From NCBI GenBank assembly GCA_964036155.1, contig OZ038422.1, positions 5,665,201-5,729,200 of the forward strand: DNA of 64,000 bases, given 5' to 3'. The translations under genes were made by a program, and so were the position numbers. A model generated the notes under the pieces. The model was not told the origin of the DNA, made no database searches, and was given only the letters and a program-made list of their open reading frames with translations. Below are positions 1 through 9,800 of this stretch, piece by piece. The first letter of the stretch is position 1; every line of letters starts with the position of its first letter. The DNA is from Diploscapter coronatus. Taxonomy: Eukaryota; Nematoda; Chromadorea; Rhabditida; Rhabditidae.

Positions 1-400
1 TCGATAGAGATCGAAAAACGGAGCAACTTTTGTGAAGATACTTTGGATTTATTTATAATGGTGATATGCGTGGTAGTGGTTTGAATGGGTCAGACGCACG
101 AAAGTGGCAAAAATTCATAACCTTTCGAAAATTTTTATAACAAAAAAGCTTTCTTTGTACCTCCTGTTTACAGTCAAATCGCAAAAATCATGAACTTTGA
201 CCCCCACCTAGCCCCGCCCACTTTAGAGGGCAGGACCTGATCTTCCCACTTTTGTGAATAGGGTCCATGAGTATATCTATCCATATAGGTTTGGTTCGGA
301 TCCGAGACGCTTTTGCAGTTGTTCGGCCTTTGTTCGAGTTACTCGTGGATTGGTTCAAATAATAAAATACATTTCCCACTAAATTGTTCTAATTTTGATT
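1..400. other. Left edge, no supported gene
   Basis: I see no coherent exon structure on either strand. A C-rich stretch around 200-230 stands out against the AT-rich surroundings and could be a fragment of a dispersed repeat. Short open frames here have no splice context and are not called. Confidence 0.4.
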
Positions 401-646
401 ATGACTAAGTTCGTTAGATATGAAGAAGGAATGTACACTCCGCTTATGCCAAAGTTCCCTTTATATCAGACCAATTCAAATTTATCGTGCACGCAAGGCA
501 ACATCTTTGAACTTGCATCATTATTGTTTCATTCTATCACCCTCAAACTAGATGAATTTAAAGATGCTAATGTTCTTGCCGAATCGAAGAGGAAGTATCA
601 ATGTTCTTTATCTTGTTTCCAATCTTCTTCAAGAAAGAACGGATGA
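401..646 (+). CDS. Possible small hypothetical protein
   Basis: An uninterrupted 81-codon frame starts at ATG 401 (MTKFVRYEEGMYTPL) and stops at TGA 644-646. Codon use looks reasonable for this DNA, with mixed A/T and C/G third positions and no low complexity. I see no signal peptide, membrane segment or recognisable domain; two cysteines (YQCSLSC) sit near the C-terminus. There is no convincing acceptor just upstream and no clear poly(A) signal, so it could be a chance frame or one exon of a larger gene. Confidence 0.22.
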   Translation: MTKFVRYEEGMYTPLMPKFPLYQTNSNLSCTQGNIFELASLLFHSITLKLDEFKDANVLAESKRKYQCSLSCFQSSSRKNG

Positions 647-1650
647 ATATATTTAGCTTAAATTCGCCTTGAAAAATGACAGAAAGAAGAATGAGATAGC
701 ATCGAAAAAACGGCCTAAAATCGACACCAAAAGCGAAAAATTGACAACGAAGTGAATTAGTAATTTTAAAAATGAGGACAATCTAAAGTTGAATGAAAAA
801 GGGTAAAAATGAGGACACGAATTAAAACGGTTAATTTTAAAAATGAGGAATACAAGTTTTCATATCGAATTTTATCAATTTACTTTTGCCTAGTATATTT
901 TGAATATTGGAATTTCATTTCTGTTCTGACTCCCGTACCGGCGCAATATATCTGATTTTGAGTTAAGTCCATTTAGTCCATAGGCAAGCTGGACTCGTCA
1001 AATTTCAATTTCATGACTCGAAACTCTAAAATTGAGATTCTTCGATGACTTGTTAATCAGGTTTTCTGAATTGGCATTGTGTGAATATTCAGCTTTTTTG
1101 TAATGAAGACACTAAATTATTGCTCGCTTTAGCAACAAGTAAATAATAAAACTCAAACACACGTACATAATATCTATAAGATTCAAGGCCAAAAGATTGT
1201 TTTTAGATTTTTTGCCAGCATGGCATGTCAGTTCTACTCGTTTAGTCTTCGCGTTCGAGATTTTGTTAGATTTCTCGTGCGATAGAAATTAGCCCGCACT
1301 TAAATGACAGGGGAAGGGTACAGAAGTAAGTCTAATTCAGGCGAATGTGGGTCAGAAAGCGGAAATTATCTTCTTTTTCGAGTAGTTATCCAACCCGACC
1401 CGCCCCATGGTCACTTATCGCTGAATCAAAGCTGTTTGAAAACATCAAGTAGGTGAGTATTTCATGTAAGATGAAGGTAGTCGTCACTCGTGGGTAGAAT
1501 AAGTTCCTTTTCGTCTTGTAAAATTCTTAATTACGATCCTTTTTGTGTCCTAATTTTCACACAACCATGCATCTGGTTCTCCTCAGTGAAAATTTATGCT
1601 GATAAGCTTATATGAAACTTCCCTTCTAATACAAGTCCTTGACTTTTCAG
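647..1650. other. Non-coding stretch with short direct repeat
   Basis: No gene supported. A short unit containing TAATTTTAAAAATGAGGA occurs near 760 and again near 830, separated by similar AATGAGGACA text, so this is a small local duplication. The stretch ends at the splice acceptor (CTTTTCAG, ending at 1650) that precedes the next gene. Confidence 0.4.
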
Positions 1651-1670
1651 AATACCATCTCAAGTTTATA

Positions 1671-2060
1671 ATGTCTTTCAACGGCAATAGCAACAATGAT
1701 GGCAATAAGGAAAGAAACGCGTTCAATGATTTGGGAATGAGCAATGCAAACGAGTAAGTTATTTCTTCCATACTCGTGAAGATCTCCTGATCAGTTCAAC
1801 CAGTGCAAGAAATTTTTAGTCAAAATAGCAGCATTGGTTTCTCTATAAATGGAATGGACTCTGAACCAATTCCAGTTCCAGGCGAAAACAACTTTGCCAA
1901 CATTCATGTAAGAATTTTGCATTGCTCAGTCAAATTATGACTTGTAAAAGAATGATGATTTCAGTCAATCGGCCACATGAATTCGACAACTCCTCCAGGC
2001 GCATCTGGTCACATCATTCTACCGACGATTCCAGCAATGAAGGCCTACTTTAAATTATAA
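1671..2060 (+). CDS. Three-exon small Asn/Ser/Gly-rich protein, unrecognised
   Basis: The exons are 1671-1753, 1820-1907 and 1965-2060. Introns of 66 and 57 bases both start GTAAG and end in TTTTAG or TTTCAG. All phases agree and give an 88-residue protein, beginning MSFNGNSNNDGNKE and ending in a short hydrophobic/basic tail (AMKAYFKL). The acceptor CTTTTCAG ends at 1650, only 20 bases before the ATG, which suggests trans-splicing or a short 5' UTR intron. The protein is rich in Asn, Ser, Gly and Pro (for example PIPVPGENNF). It has no signal peptide, membrane segment or cysteines and is probably disordered. I do not recognise the family. The exon structure is convincing; the function is unknown. 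Confidence 0.6.
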
Positions 2061-2184
2061 TTCGGCTACAGTTTCTAAGTGGCGTGATGTAGGAAGAGCC
2101 TAATGTACAATTTAAGTAACTCCTCCGTTTCACATCTAATTTTAATGCGTTCGTTTATTCCTTCAACCTGTATATCATAACCAG

Positions 2185-2377
2185 AGATGCTCCAGTTGAA
2201 GTTCCATTTCTGAATTTTAAGAACTTGACTAGAATCCATGACTATCTGGTAGCAACGTCTTATCGTGAAAAACTATTCGCATTCATAGAAAATAATCATT
2301 GGAAAATACATATCTCAGAGCCCAGGCCTCCAAACCATTTTGCAACAGTTTCTAAATATATATTAGAATTCAGATAA
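2185..2377 (+). CDS. Terminal exon of an unrecognised gene (fragment A)
   Basis: An open frame follows the acceptor CATAACCAG (ending at 2184). It reads in phase 2 through VEVPFLNFKNLTRIHDYL and stops at TAA 2375-2377, giving 64 codons. Composition looks coding. No upstream exon with a matching phase was found between 2061 and 2184, and the preceding small gene ends at 2060. It may be a 3' fragment of a broken gene or an alternative last exon. The RIHDYL segment resembles RIHDFV in the next gene (about residue 80 of its visible part), which is the only hint of a shared family. Confidence 0.35.
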
Positions 2378-3154
2378 ATACAAATCCCATGTAGGATATG
2401 CCTTCATAACCCGGGTTTTTTTTTTGGAAAGAATACCTGATTTTCACATGAAATGAAATTAGTTGGGATTTTTAAAATATAATTTTGTCTCGTTCTTAAA
2501 ATCTTTGTGATAATTGAAAAATATTCATAAGAGTACAAACTCATTTCATGTTTCAGCCGATTCAGTTTGAACAGACCAATTCTGTCGTAATTATCTCGCC
2601 TTTTTGTATCATCGATTTGGTCATCCTTCCTCATATGAAATTTGTACTTGACAATATTAAATCGCTCTATTACCGCAGGGAGTATCTATTATTTTTGTTC
2701 AATGAAGTTTTCATGAAATTTTATTCGAAGAATCACACAATATCAAACGTATTTCAAATAAAATAAGAAGAAAGTTTTATTCATTTTTGTGCATATTCTT
2801 TCACACGTTTCACGATTTCGCCTTCCAATATCGGTTTGAATATTGGTAATATACAGAAATGATATGAAGATCCAATAAATTAGTTCGTTGTCACGAAATC
2901 TAATCCGAACTTTGTTTCGTTAATATAAGCGTCGGATGAGTTAGGAAAATCAATTTCAGGCCTAGAATAAATATCTAAACGCAAAAATTGTCGATTTTGG
3001 CAGGCTTTATTCAAGAATAAGGATTTTATGGACAAACACTTTTCTCCGCAATCTTGATGAAAAATGTAAATTCGAGCTAAGCTCTAGAAATTTTTAGGCT
3101 ATGCAATTTTTGGCAGGACTTACATAAATATTCAATTGTTCGATATTTTGGCAG
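2378..3154. other. AT-rich spacer, no supported gene
   Basis: Frames near 2404-2766 on both strands overlap one another and lack clear splice sites. Acceptor-like TTTCAG strings at about 2555 and 2959 lead into stops or untestable short frames. Unrecognised 5' exons of the following gene could lie here. Confidence 0.35.
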
Positions 3155-4114
3155 AAATAGACAAAGAAATAATTCTAAAAATTCGTTTGTGGATCAATAT
3201 TTATCTGTGAGTTCTTTAAAAATCAATAAAGATGATGTTAATGTTATTAACGATGAGGTACGATAAAAAAACGCTTTTCCCCATCATTTAAAGTTGAATA
3301 ATATCATAAATAACATACTTTTAGATTTTGGAAAATGCTGGTGTGGAAAACATTCATCTCAATTACATACGCAGTGAATTTACAAGTCAGTTTTTTTCTT
3401 CTTAATTTTCATGGTCTATGTTTATGATGTGTCATCAATGACTTAATGATCACTCCATTATTGCAATATCTGTTACTTGCAATATTTCGTAATACTCTGG
3501 AGAGAGCAGTAACAGCTACTCAAACCTTTTCTGGAAAGGTGAGAGTTCATCAAAAGATGCAGACACCAGAATGGAATAGTTAGAGGGCGGAGTCATATAT
3601 AAAGCGGCGTTCCTAATAGTTAACTTACTTCTACCACTTTTGCCTTACATCGTTCTACTGTATTCACTTCGCTTTTACCTTATTGTATTCTATATTGGGA
3701 AATAAACTTTTACCTATTTCGTGCAGTTCTACTTATAACAACCTAAGTGTAGCATAAACTTAGCACACCCTAAGTAGCCTGTACATGATGAAACAAGAAA
3801 AATTTCTCCTCCAATTTTTGGTATTCAAAACGAGATTTTAGTTGTCGGTTTCTTTTCTGGATTTTAAAGATTTTCAATTTCATCCATCCTTTCTTAATTA
3901 CATTATTTCAGAGGGCCATTCTCCAATGACAAACTATGGATCTGAAGACTACAAGAGAATACATGATTTTGTCCATAATGATAAACAAATTTTGAGAATG
4001 ATTATTCGAATTTATTATTACGACTTTTTAATTTTCGGGTTTTCATTGGATGGAATGCCTATTAACATTCCCTCAATACCAAGAGTGCCCTCGAAAAATT
4101 CAACCGATCAATAA
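3155..4114 (+). CDS. Three visible exons of an unrecognised gene (B), 5' end not found
   Basis: The exons are 3155-3257, 3325-3385 and 3912-4114, joined through phases 2, 0 and 1. The visible protein is 121 residues and contains VSSLKINKDDVNVINDE, ILENAGVENIHLNYI and EDYKRIHDFV, and ends with a Pro/Ser tail. The second intron (3386-3911) contains an LTR-like segment. The stop TAA 4112-4114 overlaps an AATAAA signal. The pattern of a short helix followed by LEN-G-VE-I is loosely like the FTH/DUF38 part of nematode F-box proteins, but I see no F-box, so this is a weak inference. Start unknown: the acceptor TTTTGGCAG ends at 3154, and no ATG-containing upstream exon fits. Confidence 0.45.
3471..3740 (+). 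mobile_element. Solo-LTR-like segment
   Basis: This 270-base segment starts TGTTA and ends TAACA, the inverted ends typical of retrotransposon LTRs. Inside it, in promoter-to-poly(A) order, are TATATAAAG (3596-3604) and AATAAA (3701-3706), as in a U3-R-U5 arrangement. It lies within an intron of gene B. No matching 5-base target duplication is visible (left flank CAATATC, right flank ACCTAAG). There is no internal retroelement coding region, so this would be a solo LTR or a coincidence of signals. Confidence 0.4.
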
Positions 4115-4421
4115 AAATATCACTGAATATTAATTTTTCGATTTTTGTAAAATATAATTTGAAGCATCTTTATTTTTACCTATAAATAAATATAATTCTT
4201 GAATAATCTTAGCCAAATCTCATCGCATAAAGTCGCATTCCAAAACAACGCACAAATTTCATAAATTCAATAAGGAAAAACACAAGCAAATTTCGTTGAC
4301 AAATATTTTACCCGAAAAGTTGACGAGCTCGGGATTTTCTTGTCAACTTCAGACAATAGCCCATATTTTCAGAATATGTTTGTCATGCTTAGATTTATTT
4401 AACTTAATTATTCATTTTTAG
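4115..4421. other. Short intergenic spacer
   Basis: AT-rich spacer between gene B and the next model. It contains poly(A)-like AATAAATATAA text near 4190. No exon supported, although a 5' exon of the next gene could be hidden here. Confidence 0.35.
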
Positions 4422-6890
4422 GTGATTAATTTAGGATCGAACCAGATTTTTTATGAGATGAAGGAGATGAATAAATTGGTAAATGATATTTCAACTCGAA
4501 AAACTGCTTTAAATTTCGACATTTAGAAAGAAGCTTCAATAAATAAAATTTTCAAATTGTGAAAGTTATTTATTCAATAATGCAATAGCATCATTTAGGG
4601 AATCCATAATGTAATGCATATCGTCTTTTCTGCAACGTCAAATGACGGGACTTCGTCAAGAGAGAAAAACGAGGAAATTCACCTGCCAATCGGATTGTCG
4701 CGACTTCTCGAGCAGCCTGGGCTTGAGAAAATCCAGATAAATCGACTTATTGGCTTCGAAAAGGAGGGTTGGTTGAAGGATTATCTATAAATTTTCGAGT
4801 AATGTTTTGTTTCTAATCGAATAATTCTGAAATTCTGAATTACAAACTATTGATAACTCTAATGAAATGGCGAAATTTGTATGCTTTGTTAGATAGAAAT
4901 TATCTGAGTGTTGTGATCATCAATAATTTTACAGCTATTTTTCCATCGATACAAATTTTATCCTTCACGACAGAACTTCTTCATCCAAAGTTTCATCATT
5001 TGCAAGCAACAAACTGCAGTCACAATGAACAGTCAGGTAAAATTATTGCCAGAAATGTAATGTTGCAATTTTTTCAGGAATGTTTGAATGCGTTCAAAGT
5101 GCCGGGAATATCATCGATGAGAAGACTACTCTTGAAAATACTGGTTACAATATCGGTATTCCAAAATTGAGTGTTGCGCTAATTTTTAGGCTACATATTA
5201 TTCGCTTATCAAACCTTGGAGCATATGTACACGAAGGACTTCAGTCAGAATTGGAAGACTTGGACGGGAGCCCGGTTTCTATACAATCGAATTCGCGACG
5301 AGTTCCCACAAATCAGGCAATTCCTGCATTATTTCGAAATTTTCACACAAAAAATCAAGAGCCTCATTCCATCGAAAAATATCTGGAAACACACACTTCG
5401 CGTATGTGATGATTATCGAAATTCCGAAAATGATGGTTAGAAAATAATTTTACCGAAAGCTGAAAAATATAACATTTAGACTCATCCTAATCCAATATTG
5501 AACGCTCTGCATTGTTTGCGACCAAAAATTTGCGCCTTTTCCGGAGTTTACAAACAAGCAAATTTCATTGTGGGCTTATCTAGGAAAGATATGAAGAGAA
5601 AAAATACTTACAGGTTGATTGTGGGCTGTGCAAAAGCCTCGGTTTATCTGAGGATGATTCTTTGAACGCATTCGCTTCTGAAATGATCGTCCGATACTCA
5701 AACCATACTGGTAAAACTTATATGTTGGATGCGATATTTTTAAAATGAATTCACAAAGCAATAGCTTTTGAAACTATGGCTACGATTTCTGGCATTTCAT
5801 TGTGAAAAGAATTTTGGCTGTAACAAACTTTCTCTGAATAGCAAAATATTGACCTTATCTATTGCTGAAGAGTTCGTTTCTTAAAAATTATTGTGTAGCA
5901 ACATCCGAAAATTTGAAGGAACTAGATTAAACTAATTTATCAGAACTCATTTCAGTTTATTTGGAATTCCCTGGTTCAGTTGAATATCGAAACGATGAAA
6001 CTATGAAAACGATTAATAAATCGAATGCAGAAACTCAAACGGAGTCACGCAGTGAGTATTGTCGCAAAGTCAGAAGAACATTACCGAAGTAAATAATCGT
6101 CTTTTGAATACTTCTTTACACAGGATATTTACAGATTGCTGATCGAAACCTCATCCGATAAAGGAATCAATATCGACGACAATGGAAATCCAATATCAAA
6201 CTCTACTTTTATTCAATCGAAAGACATTCTCATCAAAGCTAAAGTTGAAAATTCTAACTCGATAGTGAAAATTGGCGAATATTACCTGATGCTATTGGAT
6301 AATGGTAAGAGATTCATGGAATTGCTAATATTATTCTAACAATTCAGATCGAAAGCTAGCACCTTCAGACAAGAAACCTGATTTCGAGTAAGTGATCTGT
6401 TAAAATATGGAATTAATGCCTGAAAATGTGTGCAAGATAAATTGAATTTTTAGAATATCGTTATTTGACACTCATTATCGTTAGATCATTTCTTTATTTG
6501 TGCATCATCCTGAAAATGAAACACCTTTCATACTGTTTTTGTGTTTTGAGCTGCATGGCAAGTTCCCATTATACCTTTTTTCTCTCATAAAATATTTCGT
6601 TATGATGTTTTGCTGCGAATTTCAGGAAGAAACTCGAAAAGCCGAAAGAACTGCAGTTAATGGAAAATCACACTCGAAACCAACAAAACAAAGAGAAGGA
6701 CGAAGAAGTTGAAGGTGTGATGCAGAATTCGAGGAACGAATCTGAAAATGAGAATTTGCTCTTGAAACGACTCAAGCAACGATACTTCAACTCGCCTGAA
6801 TACACAGCCAAGGAGCTGATTGAACACAGGAAAGCGATGAGCATTCAACACTATAAAATAGGTCACAGACGGAATCTCACACTAGACTAA
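4422..6890 (+). CDS. Multi-exon unrecognised protein (gene E)
   Basis: The exons are 4422-4478, 4599-4767, 4935-5036, 5078-5155, 5190-5401, 5480-5569, 5614-5710, 5956-6088, 6135-6304, 6348-6387 and 6626-6890. Every junction keeps frame. Several introns are 34-46 bases long. From the ATG at 4614 the model gives 446 residues; an in-frame ATG at 4458 or a missing 5' exon would lengthen it. The protein has an N-terminal LLEQPGLEKIQINRLIGF segment and a central region with aromatic helices (YNIGYILFAYQTLEHMY, QIRQFLHYFEIF). A CGLC pair follows, and the C-terminus is charged and probably coiled-coil, ending RRNLTLD. It is possible that two genes are joined here: an ATG at 5080 lies two bases behind a strong TTTTTTCAG acceptor and would start a 360-residue protein. 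I do not recognise the family. Confidence 0.55.
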
Positions 6891-9800
6891 TAATTGAGCT
6901 GAAAATGATTCCATTTACTAAGAAAATTCATTTTCTTCTCAATTAATCCTGATTAGCAAGCTAAATTTCCACGATCATCTATGTTTTCCATTCATAACTG
7001 CCATTGAAAATGAATCAGTAACGAAACGAAATTATGAGAATCAAAATCAGATAGATCCCATTATCATTCGAAGGAAAAATATTTCGCTTGGATTTGTTTT
7101 ATTTCCAACCTTTTTCTCGCCAATTTACGTATTTGATCTCATAGGTTGACCCAATTAGTTAATGATCGGCCTCTCCAATTACGCAGAGAATATGAGCCTT
7201 TTCTGAACTCATTTACCCATCTCATAATCAGTCCTTGGCTATGCGATAGGTTTCAGAGTTCATTAGAAGAATCTTCGCTCCTACTCCTTCTTTAAATTTG
7301 ATGCTTCTCCAAAACAGCTGGCATCTAGACATAGTTTCAAATGGTTGTGTCCAACTTTTTGTCGTTAATAAAATACATTATACTTTGAAAGAAAAGCAAC
7401 TTTTTCGAAAACAATCTTTCTCACGTTTCGTCAGATGTTAAAAATTTCCGAACAACACTTCACATATTTTCAACGTTTCTTTCGAATTTCTAATGATCAA
7501 CCGAACTTCTGGTTCGAAGATTTAACAAAGGACCCAGAGATGCATAAATAAGGGCGTGAGAAAATTAAAATTCTGCCTGCGGAAGTACAAACTGAAAGAA
7601 GTTTAAAATTAGAGATGTCAAAAATATCATTGGGCTCGGGAATTAGTAATGCTACTCTTACTTTCTCAATACTTACTTTGCATCTTTTCTTGTAGAAATC
7701 GTGGTTGGGTGGGAGCTTAGAGTAGACGAGTTGATGTATGTAGGAAGTGTGAAAAGAACTAGTCTTCCATGCAAATCAACAAATCGAGTTTGTCCGAGAG
7801 TTTCTCATAAATTCGCACCGTTTTCGTGCGCTTTCCCTCCTAATTCAATCCTCTTTATGCCACAATTCACCTGGCAAAGTTGCAAGCAAATCCAACGTTT
7901 AAAATTTCGAATTGACGTGTAAATTTTAGTCTTTCTTCGATTGAAAATTCAAATTACAACGTTTTTCGAGCTTGCCGTTCTTTCTTTATTATTCTTTGAT
8001 GCCTTTGGGCCACGCAATGGGCTCCAATTTCAAGCAAATTTGTTTGTTCGCTAGTTTCGTTTTAAATGTCCATTTTATGCTTCAGTTGCACATCATGTCG
8101 TTAATTTTTTCTTCGAAAGGATTTTTTTCGTAATAATATCCTTTTTGTAATGATTTTATGTCAAACGCACTTTATGTCCATCTCCGAATTTTAAATATTT
8201 CTAAATTACGTATTTTAAAGGAGATCCAATGCTATCCTTGAGGTTCAAATTTTATAGCATCTTCGTTAAATTTAGGATTCTAAACTTCATAGACGAAAAA
8301 ACTTTAAACATGAAATAACTTGCAAGACGATTTTCGTCATAATGCCATCTCCTTTTATGAGTGCATTTATAGTTATGAGGCTTTCCTGTCTAGGTTTTCC
8401 AAAGTCTTTGTGAAAGTATATCTTAAAAATCTGGTTGAAATCCTTGCAAAGACTTCAAGGGTATCTATCTTTCTCAATTCAAAGGATAAGTAACATTGTT
8501 GTTGGCTCATGTGTAAGATGGCATTATCTGTGCATAATGATGAAGTAGTGAGTTGCAAGGAAAATGAAATTAATGATTCAGAAAATTAAGAAGTTCTGAA
8601 GAATGCAGATAGGCACGCGATGTGAATGAGTTGCTTTTGAATGAATTATGGATGAAAAAGCCACAAATGGGAGTGAACTCATTCAGTTTTTCAGGAAGAA
8701 AAACTTTCCTCAAACACAACATTCTCCGGCGGTAATCCAATTTGCAGGTGTTTTTCAACGGTCTATGATTCATTCACACACTCACAACTTGCATATCAGT
8801 GACCATTAAAGGAATAATCTTTCATCATGTAGATATCATGTCTGGCATTATTCTATTCAATTAGGTCCTTATAGAAAACCTACTATCCCAAATGTTATCT
8901 CATATATTTTCCCCAATTCTTGTTTAAACATATATTTTAGAGCACAAGATATAAGAAAAAATTATTTGTTTAATTTAGGACTTGAGAAATAATTCTTGCA
9001 AAATCTGAAGTTCGATGCTCCTGCAAATATTTTTTTCAGTCAATTTTCAAATTTAAAAGACTTCTGTAAAAAAGTGTTAATAGTCAAAAATTTGCCTCAT
9101 TTCGCAGCAGTTTTGATAAGTATCACCCAGTCGTCTTGTTTGTGTATCCGAACCTTGAAATTATTAGCGAGATATTCGAAGAAACTTGTAATTTTCTCGA
9201 TGAATACAAATTTGCGATTCGCTAAGCGAGGAGAGATACGAAACTTGCGAATTTAAGAGAAATCCGTGGGCGAGGCAGACTGAAATCCGAGATATTCGAA
9301 TTCCAGATTAATATTACATTCCCCGTATTTTTCGATAAAAAATATTTTGATGATCAGACTTTCAATTATCGCCATCCTCGAGTTTGAAATCGCGAGAAAT
9401 GCAAATTGTTTTCTAAATATCCAGAATAACTCTATATTTACAGATATTCCCTGTCTGTTTTTATTTATTCGTATACATTTAAAAAAATATTCTCATGCGT
9501 TTTTCGTCAGATTTATTGTTTCTATACCCAAAATTAGCTAGTTTCTCCGGATGTCCAGCATGAACTTCTTTCCTAACATAATGCGATCCTTCATGCATTT
9601 TTAATCGACTAAATATCCTAAAAACGTGTCCTTATAGATTTTTCTCGAGTATTTCTAGCCTAACCTGGTTCCCTGACTTGTGTTCATCCAGATGAAATTA
9701 TTCATGATAGGTTAAATTTGGATATTATCAGATACCTTTAAGTCCCATTTACTTTTTAAATTATACATCATGTTAGTTCGGTGATCAGTACTTTGCAAAA

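Noticed and set aside
4434..4445. GGATCGAACCAG, resembling a tRNA B box
   Set aside because: No matching A box or acceptor stem is present at tRNA spacing, and the text fits an exon frame. No tRNA or rRNA gene was found anywhere in the window.
5760..5884. Extra exon for gene E reading AFETMATISGIS
   Set aside because: It can be spliced from 5710, but it leads to a stop or to a wrong phase at 5956. Skipping it gives a clean frame. It could be an alternative end.
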